From: Candidatus Bathyarchaeota archaeon
Lineage (GTDB): Archaea; Thermoproteota; Bathyarchaeia; Bathyarchaeales; Bathycorpusculaceae
Direction: 5' to 3'
NCBI GenBank assembly: GCA_003601875.1
Contig: PIYF01000006.1
Location: 1 to 13,870, forward strand
Length of the DNA: 13,870 bases
Shown: piece after piece, positions 1 to 7,833 of the stretch
How positions within the stretch are numbered: the first letter of the stretch is position 1
Layout of the letters: each line of letters starts with the position of its first letter
Notes under the pieces: generated by a model
Database searches by the model: none
What the model saw: the letters and a program-made list of their open reading frames with translations, nothing else
Told to the model about the DNA's origin: nothing
Translations under genes and position numbers: made by a program

Positions 1-111
1 ACGTGAAGATAAGTTTAAAACTCCATATTAAAACTTCATAACGTTTAAGAAAACTGTAATTTCTGTTTTATTTTGTTAAAACCCATGTTCTAGCTGATAG
101 AGGCGGAAATC
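1..111 (+). promoter_or_regulatory. Leader and putative promoter of the signalling operon
   Basis: This AT-rich stretch holds no convincing gene. A TATA-like run (TTTTATTT, 66-73) lies about 40 bases before the TTG start at 112, a spacing similar to that of candidate boxes before other genes in this window. A second TTTAAG lies at 44-49. A Shine-Dalgarno-like AGGCGG (101-106) precedes the start by five bases. The assignment rests on spacing and composition only. Confidence 0.35.
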
Positions 112-456
112 TTGGACGAATTCGAAAGATTACTGCTGAAAACCATCGACGAAACTTTAAGATACACGTTCGGCGATGTTACAACGCAAGCAATTTATGA
201 TTACTTAGAAAAGAAATCATGTCCAATTTCAGAAATTCCGAGAAAACTTAACACCTTCTCCATCGAGTTAAGAATGATATTGGGTACGGGAAGAAGGCAA
301 ATTCTTGGTTCAGCAGCAATCCTAGAAAAAACAATTTTGAAAAAGCTATGCTTAAAGTTAGGAATAGAATTTAATGAAAAAGGACCAGTCGTGTTTTCAG
401 ACTATATTAAAAAGTTAAGAGAGGTTTATAACCATGGAAAAGTTAGAAAATTCTAA
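112..456 (+). CDS. Small NitrOD5-like archaeal signalling protein
   Basis: This 114-residue soluble, mostly helical protein has no signal peptide or membrane segment. The middle (about residues 20-85, from DVTTQAIYDYLEKK through ILEKTILKKLCLKLG) resembles the NitrOD5 type of archaeal output domain as I remember it: a helical domain seen alone or attached to archaeal signalling proteins, of unknown biochemical role. The TTG start is chosen because AGGCGG lies five bases upstream. The last 23 bases overlap the histidine kinase start, so the two are probably co-translated. I infer that it is an accessory or output partner of the kinase/receiver pair. The family call is from memory of the motif; a generic small archaeal protein is the alternative. 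Confidence 0.6.
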   Translation: MDEFERLLLKTIDETLRYTFGDVTTQAIYDYLEKKSCPISEIPRKLNTFSIELRMILGTGRRQILGSAAILEKTILKKLCLKLGIEFNEKGPVVFSDYIKKLREVYNHGKVRKF

Positions 457-2305
457 ATTTATCGTTAAAAATTTAACGGAAATCGGTGAAGAAAAAGTTC
501 CTACATCATTATTTGACATCCTAAATGAGGGAGTTTTAATTATCGACGAGAATTATAAAGTGAAATTTAAAAATCAAGCTTTGAGAAACATGCTTCCAGA
601 AACAAGTAACCTGTGCTATGAGCTTTATGGAAAAAATAAACCCTGCAGAAACTGTCCATTAAAACGGAGAAAAGAAAGGCTTAGTAGAGTAATCAAATTA
701 AAAAATAAACTTTTAGAAGTAAACGCTAAACGTTTAGTTATAGATGGCAAAATACAAATCATTGAAACAGTGAGAGATGTAACGGAAACAGAAATATTGA
801 AAAAAGAATTAAAAAGAACTGAAGAAAAGTTTTGGAACCTTTTTGAGAACGCAGGTGACGGAATAATTTTATTTGACAAGGATGGACGAATAATAGCGAC
901 TAATAAAAAATGCGAAGAAATAACAGGATTCAAGAGAAGGAATTACATAGGAAAACTTTTCACGGAATTTCTCGTTGAAAAACAGTTTCCTAAAGCGTTT
1001 AAGGCAAGTCAAACACTTCTAGACGGTAATCCAATTCGAATAGAATTTGAATTAAAACACGGAAAAAAGAAAGCAGTAATTATAGAAGTGACATGTGTTC
1101 CATTGAAGAGGCATGGAAAGTTAACAGGAGCCCTAGGAATCATTAGGGATGTTACAGAAAAAAGAAAACTTGAACAAAAATTAAGAGAATACTCACGGCA
1201 TCTTGAAAGGTTAATTCAGGTTAGAACGAAGGAACTTGAAGAGATAGAACGGCGATATTCAGTGCTTCTTGAACAAGCTGGAGACGGTGTAATAGTCATA
1301 CAGGATGGGTTGCTGGCTTTTGTAAACAAGAAGATGGAGAAGCTTGTTGGATATCCAAAAGAACAGTTGCTGGGTAAACCCTTCACATTGCTTGTTGCAC
1401 CGGAATATGTTAATATAGTTAAGGAGCGATACGAAAAGAGAATGAAGGGTGAAAATGTACCCCAAATCTATGAAGTTGAAGTAGTCTCTAAGAATGGTGA
1501 AAGAATACCCTTTGAAACGAACGCAACGAAGATAAATCTTCATGGAAAACCGGCAGACATTGTTATTTTCCGTGATTTAAGAACAAGAAAACTTATGGAA
1601 CAAAAACTTTTGAAATCGGAACGTCTCGCAACAATTGGTAAATTTGCGACGCTGATGGCGCATGATCTTAGAAATCCGTTAACAAGCATTTTGAATGCAG
1701 CCTATTATTTGAAATTTACTTTGAAAAAATCTGGGTTAGATGGCCAAATGCGGGAGATGGTTGAAATCATAGGTAAAAACGTTGAATACGTCAGCAACAC
1801 AATAAATGACTTATTAGACTTCGTCTCTTCCAAAAAACCTAGATTCACAAAAGTTAACCTTCACAGGATTATTAATGAAGTTTTATCCAGCTTTAAAATA
1901 ACAAATAATGTAATAATTGTTAAGAAATTTGGAAAAATATCAGAAATAACAGCTGATCCGTCTAGACTTCGAAGAGTCTTCTACAACTTAATTGAAAACG
2001 CTCTTCAAGCCATGCCTAACGGTGGAAAACTTACAATTGAAACAGTGAAAGCTGGAGATTTTGTAAAGATAAGCATCAGTGATACTGGTGTTGGAATTCC
2101 AATAGAAAATATGCAGAAAATTTTCACCCCGTTCTTCACTACAAAGTCTAAAGGAATTGGAATGGGATTGGCTGTTTGTAAAAAGTTAATTGAAGAACAT
2201 AAAGGCGTAATTGAAGTTAAAAGCCGTGAAGGTTCAGGTTCAACTTTCATAATTAAATTGCCAATCAACATGAAGGAGGTGAGAGTTATTGAAGAGGAAA
2301 GCTAG
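434..2305 (+). CDS. Soluble PAS-PAS-PAS sensor histidine kinase
   Basis: This 623-residue sensor kinase should autophosphorylate on His and pass the phosphate to a receiver, most likely the one encoded next. In order it has PAS 1 (about 25-118), PAS 2 (131-245), a charged coiled-coil linker (240-278), PAS 3 (274-386), a HisKA dimerisation domain with phospho-acceptor H410 (HDLRNP), and a HATPase domain. The ATP-binding boxes are intact: N box with E521/N522 (NLIENALQA), G1 box from D550 (DTGVGIP), an F box (FTPFFTTK) and a G2 box (GIGMGLAV, 574-581). No hydrophobic segment is long enough to cross a membrane, so it should sense a cytoplasmic signal. PAS 1 carries C61, C71 and C74 in a CxxC-type cluster. 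ATG 434 follows GAGAGGT and overlaps the upstream gene. The end overlaps the response regulator by 17 bases. Confidence 0.95.
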   Translation: MEKLENSKFIVKNLTEIGEEKVPTSLFDILNEGVLIIDENYKVKFKNQALRNMLPETSNLCYELYGKNKPCRNCPLKRRKERLSRVIKLKNKLLEVNAKRLVIDGKIQIIETVRDVTETEILKKELKRTEEKFWNLFENAGDGIILFDKDGRIIATNKKCEEITGFKRRNYIGKLFTEFLVEKQFPKAFKASQTLLDGNPIRIEFELKHGKKKAVIIEVTCVPLKRHGKLTGALGIIRDVTEKRKLEQKLREYSRHLERLIQVRTKELEEIERRYSVLLEQAGDGVIVIQDGLLAFVNKKMEKLVGYPKEQLLGKPFTLLVAPEYVNIVKERYEKRMKGENVPQIYEVEVVSKNGERIPFETNATKINLHGKPADIVIFRDLRTRKLMEQKLLKSERLATIGKFATLMAHDLRNPLTSILNAAYYLKFTLKKSGLDGQMREMVEIIGKNVEYVSNTINDLLDFVSSKKPRFTKVNLHRIINEVLSSFKITNNVIIVKKFGKISEITADPSRLRRVFYNLIENALQAMPNGGKLTIETVKAGDFVKISISDTGVGIPIENMQKIFTPFFTTKSKGIGMGLAVCKKLIEEHKGVIEVKSREGSGSTFIIKLPINMKEVRVIEEES

Positions 2306-2741
2306 AATTCTCATAGTTGATGACGACGAAGACATATGTAAAACATTAAGCCTAATACTTCAAGAGGAAGGCTATGAAACAGACATAGCGAACACTGGAA
2401 GGGAAGCCATTAAAAAATCAAGGGAAAACTTCTACAATGTAGCCTTGTTAGATATAAAACTTCCAGATATGGAAGGAACAGAATTGTTAACAAAGATGCG
2501 TGAAACTTCTCCTAAAATGATAAAAATAATGGTGACTGGATATCCAGCATTAAAGAACGCTGTGGAAGCTTTAAACCGTGGCGCTGACGCATATTTAATG
2601 AAGCCTGTGAACCCTGAAAAGGTTATTAAAACGATAAAAGAGAAACTTAAGAAACAAAGAGAAGAGGAAGTAATGACTGAGGAAAAAATAGCAATGTTCG
2701 TTAAAACAAGAACACAGAAACTTCTTCAAGAATCAAAATAA
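2289..2741 (+). CDS. Stand-alone response regulator (receiver domain)
   Basis: This 150-residue protein consists of a CheY-like receiver (about 5-120) and a charged helical tail (about 118-150). The phosphorylation site is complete: acidic D11-D13, acceptor D55 (LLDIKLPD), T83 (MVTG) and K105 (MKP). It has no DNA-binding or enzymatic output domain, so it probably acts by protein contact or in a phosphorelay, which is common in archaeal two-component systems. The start is TTG at 2289. It is chosen because a near-perfect Shine-Dalgarno (AAGGAGGTGAG, 2273-2283) sits inside the kinase end, six bases upstream. The coding regions overlap by 17 bases, which suggests translational coupling and cognate pairing. 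Confidence 0.93.
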   Translation: MKRKARILIVDDDEDICKTLSLILQEEGYETDIANTGREAIKKSRENFYNVALLDIKLPDMEGTELLTKMRETSPKMIKIMVTGYPALKNAVEALNRGADAYLMKPVNPEKVIKTIKEKLKKQREEEVMTEEKIAMFVKTRTQKLLQESK

Positions 2742-2763
2742 CCATTATCTCATTCCCAATTTT

Positions 2764-3555
2764 CTAAGATATTTCAAACTCACAGTAAGGATCTCCTTTC
2801 GCAATACATTTAACCTCTTTTACAGAAACTTGCTTATTGAAAAGTTTTGTTAAAACGCCAGCTGTCATCCCTCTTATAAGGTGACTGTAAGTTTTTTCAG
2901 ACTTTTTCCCCAATTCACATTCGAAGCAATTGTATATTCTAATTGTTCCTCTAGGAGGATTCTCCTCCAAATTTACAACCTCCATGATTCCGTAGCCTAC
3001 GCAAATGAACATACTTGCACTTATATCCTTAAAAATTTTGACATTATCCTTTACTCCAAGTTTTTCCCCTATCTGTTTATGGCTTTTTCCAAACTCTAAT
3101 CCAGCTTCGAAACCGAGATAATAAAGAATTGCTTCAGCCGCTGAACCCATCCTCTCTCTTAAATCCACCACAAACCCTTTTATTCCAATGTCACGTAAGA
3201 GAATAGCCTTGCTGTCACCTATTTTTAAAGGATTGGAAATCGTGTCAGCTATAAAACCGTCGATTTTAGGTTTAATAATCTTAACATCTTCAATGAGAAG
3301 TTTTTCCTTCATTCTATCAGCTAAATCTTCAATCTTAGATTTCGCCTCTGTGAAATCTAAAAACGCAAGTATGGTGGTTAATTGTTCTGTTTTTACAGTT
3401 TTCGAGAAGGAAAGATACAGGGTAGTAACATTCTCTTCTGCAAGGATTGAAGCCAACTCTTTGAGTATATGTGGTTTAGCCTTACTTTGTGCAAGAACAC
3501 CGTAAACTTTTCTTCCTGGACAAACTAGAAATCTTCCTATTTCAAAATGGTTCAA
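2764..3555 (-). CDS. V4R-domain protein with ACT-like N-terminus
   Basis: This is a 263-residue soluble protein. The N-terminal 90 residues look like an ACT-type ligand-binding fold (VYGVLAQSK, a helix, then a beta strand around TTLYLSFS). The C-terminal part (about 140-262) matches the V4R (4-vinyl reductase) small-molecule-binding domain: a GFEAGLEFGK helix, C210/C213 (CFECE), a helix from YSHLIRG, and a final KCIAKGDPYCEFEI with C250 and C258. V4R domains bind hydrophobic ligands or assist metal/tetrapyrrole chemistry and occur in archaeal sensory proteins. The start is TTG (3555), preceded by GGAG eight bases upstream. It converges on the response regulator with a 22-base gap, so it may be functionally related, but it is not in the same operon. 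A ligand sensor is my best inference; the ligand is unknown. Confidence 0.8.
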   Translation of the reverse strand: MNHFEIGRFLVCPGRKVYGVLAQSKAKPHILKELASILAEENVTTLYLSFSKTVKTEQLTTILAFLDFTEAKSKIEDLADRMKEKLLIEDVKIIKPKIDGFIADTISNPLKIGDSKAILLRDIGIKGFVVDLRERMGSAAEAILYYLGFEAGLEFGKSHKQIGEKLGVKDNVKIFKDISASMFICVGYGIMEVVNLEENPPRGTIRIYNCFECELGKKSEKTYSHLIRGMTAGVLTKLFNKQVSVKEVKCIAKGDPYCEFEIS

Positions 3556-3629
3556 ACGATATCTCCGAGCTAAATTATTTTTAAGAGTATTTAAAACTTA
3601 ACAAGTGATTAAATGTTGGAGTTAAGTGA
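3556..3629. promoter_or_regulatory. Compact divergent promoter with shared TTTAAA
   Basis: This 74-base gap separates the V4R gene (minus) from the P-loop kinase gene (plus). The palindrome TTTAAA at 3590-3595 is centred about 37 bases from both start codons, so it could serve as a TATA core in both directions. Shine-Dalgarno-like GGAG elements precede each start. TATA function is inferred from position and composition. Confidence 0.4.
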
Positions 3630-4235
3630 ATGAATGGTGTTGTTAAAGGTTTATGGAACATTGTTCTGTGTGGTTATCCGAGATCGGGAAAAACAACTCT
3701 TGCTAGAAGAATAGTTGCTGACTATCCCTACTTTGCAAGGATAGGTGTTGACGAATTGAGGTATATGCTTTTTAATGAAAAGCCACCTTGCAGGGATGAG
3801 TTTTTGGTTTATTCTTTAATAGCTGAAATAAGAGATGTTCTACTTGAAAAGGGTTACAGTGTAGTTATAGATTCAACAGCGCCTGACAATGCGACGAGGG
3901 AATTTCTGTTAACAGCAAAAGTGAAAAATGTTAACCGGTTAATAATAGCTTTAACTGTTGATAGAAAAATCCTAATAGAAAGAAATGTTAAAACCTTTGG
4001 TAATGCGGATTCTGTCTATGCTTGGGATAAGCGTTGGGAGAAGCCGAAGGGAGATATTCCCATATTCAAATTTAGAAGCAATAATATGAAAGAGTTTAAT
4101 ACTTGCTATGCACGACTAAAAGAATTGTTAGCAAGCGAAATACATCCTTACAAACCGGAATTCCGTCCAACAGTTTTAACTTTAAGAGAAATAAGAGAAA
4201 CCCTTAGAAAATTTTTGAAAAGAAGAAGAGTTTAA
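3630..4235 (+). CDS. P-loop kinase-like protein (AAA_33 type)
   Basis: This 201-residue protein has a clear Walker A motif (G15 to T22, GYPRSGKT) near the N-terminus. An RIGVDELR segment follows, then VVIDST (about residues 87-92), which fits the second acidic strand of small-molecule or nucleic-acid kinases of the AAA_33/polynucleotide-kinase type. The C-terminal third is basic (ends KFLKRRRV) and may contact a nucleic acid or phosphorylated substrate. The likely role is ATP-dependent phosphorylation of an unidentified substrate. The start is ATG 3630, with a TTGGAGT-type ribosome site upstream. It ends only two bases from the end of the convergent cobO gene. The substrate cannot be told from sequence; PSTK-like or metabolite kinases are alternatives. 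Confidence 0.75.
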   Translation: MNGVVKGLWNIVLCGYPRSGKTTLARRIVADYPYFARIGVDELRYMLFNEKPPCRDEFLVYSLIAEIRDVLLEKGYSVVIDSTAPDNATREFLLTAKVKNVNRLIIALTVDRKILIERNVKTFGNADSVYAWDKRWEKPKGDIPIFKFRSNNMKEFNTCYARLKELLASEIHPYKPEFRPTVLTLREIRETLRKFLKRRRV

Positions 4236-4237
4236 AA

Positions 4238-4768
4238 TTAATATTCTATTCCCTTTCTCGCTTGAACACCCTTATTGAACGGATGTTTAACCTCTCTCAT
4301 CTCTGTTACAAGGTCGGCTACGTTAATGATTTCGTCAGGTGCATATCTCCCAGTTAAAACAAGTTCAACATGGTGAGGCTTACTTTTTATTAGTTCTAAC
4401 ACTTTTTTAAGGCTTATCAACCCCAAGTTTAAGGCTACATTAACTTCATCAAGAATTACTACGTCATATTTGCCGCTTTTCACAACTTTTTCAGCTAATG
4501 TTAAGGCTTCTTCAGCAAGCTTTACATCTTCTTCAGGCGGTTTCGTCTCCGTTATAAACTTACCTCTACCAAAAGCTTTCAACTTGAGATTCGGAAGCTT
4601 GTCAACTATGTAAAGTTCTCCGTAATCAAATCCGCCTTTAATAAACTGAATGACATAAACTTTTAACCCCCTACCTATCGCTCTTAAAGCCAATCCGAAA
4701 GCAGCAGATGTTTTTCCTTTCCCGTTTCCAGTGTAAACTTGAACAAGTCCCTTGCTAAGTTTAGGCAA
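4238..4768 (-). CDS. cobO: Corrinoid adenosyltransferase, CobA/CobO/BtuR family
   Basis: This 176-residue enzyme transfers the 5'-deoxyadenosyl group of ATP to a cob(I)alamin or corrinoid, producing adenosylcobalamin, the coenzyme of the mutase encoded upstream. Family marks are the variant P-loop at residues 14-21 (GNGKGKTS), the acidic strand VVILDEVNVAL with D107/E108, the LVLTGRYAP segment (about 137-144), and a C-terminal MREVKHPF...GVQARKGIEY. The length is normal for the family. The start is TTG, two bases after the meaB stop codon, with an AGGAGT ribosome site inside the meaB end; the gene is therefore the last of the mutase operon. It is the CobO-type enzyme, not the unrelated PduO type often found beside mutases. 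The convergent kinase gene leaves almost no room for a separate terminator. Confidence 0.94.
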   Translation of the reverse strand: MPKLSKGLVQVYTGNGKGKTSAAFGLALRAIGRGLKVYVIQFIKGGFDYGELYIVDKLPNLKLKAFGRGKFITETKPPEEDVKLAEEALTLAEKVVKSGKYDVVILDEVNVALNLGLISLKKVLELIKSKPHHVELVLTGRYAPDEIINVADLVTEMREVKHPFNKGVQARKGIEY

Positions 4769-4770
4769 GG

Positions 4771-5721
4771 CTAATTACTCCTAAGTTTTTTCTCTAAAAT
4801 TTTCTCAGCAGCCGTCATAGGGTCAATTTCTCTCTTCAAAATTTTTTCTAAATACTCTTCAAATTCTCCTTTTTCTTTCATTTCTTCTAGTATTATGTCT
4901 AAAGTTTTCTCTTTTATTGCTTCTAAAAGTTCCTTCTCAGCTTTTTCCCTCATCCGTTTACGTTCTTCCCTACTTTTCAAGTAACGTTTATGTTCTTCTA
5001 TTTTTTCAATAAGCTGTGGCACTCCGTCTCCTGTTAGAGCTATTGTTTTTAGAACTGGAGGCTTCCAAGATTTTTCCTTATTGTTAAGTTGAAGCATAGC
5101 TTTGATGTCTATTACTGCTTTGTTAACGTTTTCACGGTCAGCCTTATTTACAACGAATATATGACCTATCTCCATTATTCCAGCTTTTATCGCCTGAATT
5201 TCGTCTCCTAATCCAGGTGCAAAAACAACAATTACTGTCTGTGCAATTTTTGCTATTTCAACTTCAGACTGGCCAGCCCCCACAGTTTCCACTATAATTA
5301 TGTCTTTTCCTGCAGCGTCTAAAATTTTCACAGCGTCCCTTGTTGCCCTAGCTATTCCACCTAAATAATTTCTGGTGGCCATACTGCGTATAAAAACATC
5401 TTTATCCACGGCAAGTTCTTGCATACGAATTCTGTCACCTAAAAATGCTCCGCCGGTAAACGGACTTGTCGGGTCAACGGCTATAACTCCAACAGTTTTC
5501 CCTCTTCTCCTATATTCGCGGATAATCTTCTCTATTAAAGTGCTTTTTCCAGAGCCTCCTGGACCTGTTATCCCTATTATGTGGGCTTTTCCTGTGTGAG
5601 GATATATGGCGGCTATCAGCTTTCGAGCTTCCCTTGAATTATTTTCAATTATGGTTATGGCTTTAGCTATGCTTCTCTTTTCTCCAGCAAGCACGTTTTT
5701 GGCTAATTCTTCAATTTTCAT
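4771..5721 (-). CDS. meaB: MeaB/ArgK-type G-protein chaperone of the B12 mutase
   Basis: This 316-residue SIMIBI-class GTPase belongs to the family that gates loading of adenosylcobalamin into B12-dependent acyl-CoA mutases and protects them from inactivation. An N-terminal helical part (1-45) precedes the G domain. Visible motifs are the Walker A/G1 (G53 to S60, GPGGSGKS), AVDPTSPFTGG (81-91) with D83, ETVGAGQSE (145-153) as the switch region, and the guanine-specifying NKAD (192-195). The C-terminal part (about 230-316) is highly charged and helical, as expected for the dimerisation arm. Its ATG shares one base with the stop of the small-subunit gene (TAATG), which implies coupled translation. 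Older annotations call this family LAO/AO transport ATPase; the context rules that out. Confidence 0.95.
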   Translation of the reverse strand: MKIEELAKNVLAGEKRSIAKAITIIENNSREARKLIAAIYPHTGKAHIIGITGPGGSGKSTLIEKIIREYRRRGKTVGVIAVDPTSPFTGGAFLGDRIRMQELAVDKDVFIRSMATRNYLGGIARATRDAVKILDAAGKDIIIVETVGAGQSEVEIAKIAQTVIVVFAPGLGDEIQAIKAGIMEIGHIFVVNKADRENVNKAVIDIKAMLQLNNKEKSWKPPVLKTIALTGDGVPQLIEKIEEHKRYLKSREERKRMREKAEKELLEAIKEKTLDIILEEMKEKGEFEEYLEKILKREIDPMTAAEKILEKKLRSN

Positions 5722-6137
5722 TAGGATATCTCTCTTCTTTTAGGCGTGTTTTCAAGGATGAAACGCACTATTTTGTCTGTTGGGGTTCCAGGTCCGAAGA
5801 ACCCTTTTATTCCTATTTCCTTCAGTTTAGGAATGTCTTCATCTGGAATTATTCCTCCAGCAACTACAAGCACGTCTGTTAAACCTTTCTGTTTAAGAAG
5901 TTCCATTATTCTTGGGAAAAGCGTGTTATGGGCTCCTGAAAGAATGCTTAAACCTATCACGTCAACATCTTCTTGAATAGCTGTTTCAACAATTTGTTCT
6001 GGAGTCTGCCTTAAACCTGTGTAAATTACTTCCATTCCAGCGTCTCTTAATGCTCTGGCAACAATTTTTGCTCCTCTGTCATGACTGTCTAAGCCTGGCT
6101 TAGCGATTAAAACCCTAATTTTTCTTTCACCAATCAT
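5721..6137 (-). CDS. icmB: B12-binding small subunit of acyl-CoA mutase
   Basis: This 138-residue protein is a complete cobalamin-binding Rossmann-like domain. It has the base-off/His-on signature DxHxxG at residues 17-22 (D17, H19, G22; H19 would be the lower cobalt ligand). It also has a SILSGAH motif (about 63-69), which cradles the nucleotide tail, and a GGIIP motif (94-98). It should form the active enzyme with the large subunit encoded 16 bases upstream. The start is ATG 6137 with a GGAGTG ribosome site. Its length matches separate small subunits of archaeal methylmalonyl-CoA mutases as well as IcmB. The small subunit itself says little about substrate; the icmB symbol follows the active-site reading of the large subunit, and mcmA2 would be the generic name. 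Confidence 0.92.
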   Translation of the reverse strand: MIGERKIRVLIAKPGLDSHDRGAKIVARALRDAGMEVIYTGLRQTPEQIVETAIQEDVDVIGLSILSGAHNTLFPRIMELLKQKGLTDVLVVAGGIIPDEDIPKLKEIGIKGFFGPGTPTDKIVRFILENTPKRREIS

Positions 6138-6153
6138 GTATTTTCACTCCTTG

Positions 6154-7833
6154 CTAAATTACGATTAACTCTTTATATTCACCGTAAACTTTCCTTAAAA
6201 CATCACATATTTCACCTAATGTTGCGTAGGCTTTCACAGCGTCTATTATTGTTGGCATAAGGTTCACATTTTTCTCCGCTGCATAGTGAAGTTTTTCAAG
6301 AACTTCTTTCACCTTTCTGTTATCTCTTTCTCTCCTAAGTTTTTGAAGTCTAGCAATTTGTTCCTCTTCAACCTTCGGGTCGATTCTTAAAATTTCTATT
6401 GGATACTTCTCTTCTGTTGAGTATTCATTAACACCAACAATTATTCTCTTCTTCTCGTCAATCTCCTTTTGATACTTGTATGCACTGTCAGCAATCTCTT
6501 TCTGGAAGAAACCTTTTTCTATTGCTGCGATTGCACCGCCCATGTCGTCTATTTTCTGTATGTATTCCATAGCTTTCTCTTCCATTTCATTTGTTAAGGT
6601 CTCAACGTAATAGGAGCCTGCTAACGGGTCAACAGTGTTTGCAACTCCGCTTTCATGAGCTATTATTTGCTGTGTTCTTAAAGCAATTCTCACTGCCTGT
6701 TCACTTGGTAAGGCTAAGGCTTCGTCAAAAGAGTTTGTATGTAATGATTGGGTTCCACCTAAAACTGCTGCTAAAGCTTGGATTGTTACACGTATAATAT
6801 TGTTTAATGGTTGTTGTGCTGTTAGGGTGAAACCAGCTGTTTGAACATGCATACGCATCCACATTGACCTTGGATTCTTTGCGTGGAAGCGTTCCTTCAT
6901 TATTTTAGCCCACAACCTTCTAGCCGCCCTAAACTTCGCTATTTCCTCAAAGAAATCGTTGTGAGCTGCAAAGAAGAATGATAATCTTGGAGCAAAATCG
7001 TCAACTTTCATGCCTCTTTCAAGACATGATTCCACATAAGTTATTCCATCATAAAGGGTGAAGGCTAATTCCTGCACAGCGTTTGCTCCAGCCTCTCTGA
7101 TGTGATATCCACTTATGCTTATAGGGTTCCATTTTGGTAAATGTTTAGCACAATATTCTATTATGTCCGTGACAAGTTTCACAGATGGTTTAGGAGGGAA
7201 TATTATAAGTTTCTGAGCGAAAAACTCTTTTAACATGTCATTCTGTGTTGTCCCCCCAAGTTTTTCTCTAGGCACACCTTGTTTGTCTCCAACAGCAATA
7301 TACATAGCGAGAAGCATTGCAGCTGGACCGTTTATCGTCATGGATGTTGTAACTTTATCTAAAGGTATGCCGTCAAATAGGATTTCCATATCTTTTAGAG
7401 ATGAGACGGCAACTCCGCATACGCCAACTTCACCTCTAGCCATGGGATGGTCTGAATCATAACCACGTATTGTTGGATAGTCAAAAGCTATGCTTAACCC
7501 TGTTTCCCCCTCCTTCAAAAGATATTTAAACCTTTGATTCGTCTGTTCAGCAGTGCCATATCCAGAAAATTGTCTCATAGTCCAAAGTCTACCCCTATAC
7601 ATGGTTGCATGTAATCCTCTTGTGAATGGATATTCTCCTGGAAAACCTAAATCACGCATATAATCCATGTCTTTGATGTCTTCAGGTGTGTAAACTCTTT
7701 TGATTGGTATTCCAGATAAGTTTGTGAACACATTCTTTCTTTCCGGTCTAGTGTTAATCCATTTGGGCAGAGTTGTCTTCTCCCATCGTTCCCTTTCCTT
7801 AATTATTTTATCGATTTCTTCCCTATCAAACAT
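6154..7833 (-). CDS. icmA: B12-dependent acyl-CoA mutase large subunit, ICM-like active site
   Basis: This 559-residue TIM-barrel catalytic subunit belongs to the methylmalonyl-CoA mutase family, without the fused B12 domain, which is the next gene. Over the N-terminal half its numbering coincides with the Propionibacterium enzyme as I recall it: T77, M78, R82, T85, R87, Q197, Y243 and H244 are all kept. The two residues that recognise the free carboxylate of methylmalonyl/succinyl-CoA are changed: position 89 is Phe (codon TTT, 7567-7569) and position 207 is Gln (codon CAG, 7213-7215). Phe/Gln is the published pattern of isobutyryl-CoA mutase (F80/Q198 in IcmA). Ala, not Asp, lies in the GLSIAFD strand, against 2-hydroxyisobutyryl-CoA mutase. 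The predicted reaction is isobutyryl-CoA to n-butyryl-CoA. A homology search alone would probably call it methylmalonyl-CoA mutase. It heads the operon; the ATG follows GGAGAGG. Confidence 0.93.
   Translation of the reverse strand: MFDREEIDKIIKERERWEKTTLPKWINTRPERKNVFTNLSGIPIKRVYTPEDIKDMDYMRDLGFPGEYPFTRGLHATMYRGRLWTMRQFSGYGTAEQTNQRFKYLLKEGETGLSIAFDYPTIRGYDSDHPMARGEVGVCGVAVSSLKDMEILFDGIPLDKVTTSMTINGPAAMLLAMYIAVGDKQGVPREKLGGTTQNDMLKEFFAQKLIIFPPKPSVKLVTDIIEYCAKHLPKWNPISISGYHIREAGANAVQELAFTLYDGITYVESCLERGMKVDDFAPRLSFFFAAHNDFFEEIAKFRAARRLWAKIMKERFHAKNPRSMWMRMHVQTAGFTLTAQQPLNNIIRVTIQALAAVLGGTQSLHTNSFDEALALPSEQAVRIALRTQQIIAHESGVANTVDPLAGSYYVETLTNEMEEKAMEYIQKIDDMGGAIAAIEKGFFQKEIADSAYKYQKEIDEKKRIIVGVNEYSTEEKYPIEILRIDPKVEEEQIARLQKLRRERDNRKVKEVLEKLHYAAEKNVNLMPTIIDAVKAYATLGEICDVLRKVYGEYKELIVI

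Noticed and set aside
625..933. Antisense open frame within the histidine kinase gene
   Set aside because: It lies opposite a strongly supported coding region, has no ribosome site or recognisable motif, and is explained as a shadow frame.
4771..5721. LAO/AO (lysine/arginine/ornithine) transport ATPase, the old ArgK label
   Set aside because: The NKAD guanine motif, the switch motif and the position between mutase and adenosyltransferase genes all fit MeaB; no transport genes are present.
6154..7833. Plain annotation as methylmalonyl-CoA mutase
   Set aside because: The family is right, but Tyr89 and Arg207, needed for the carboxylate of methylmalonyl/succinyl-CoA, are Phe and Gln; no epimerase or carboxylase is nearby.
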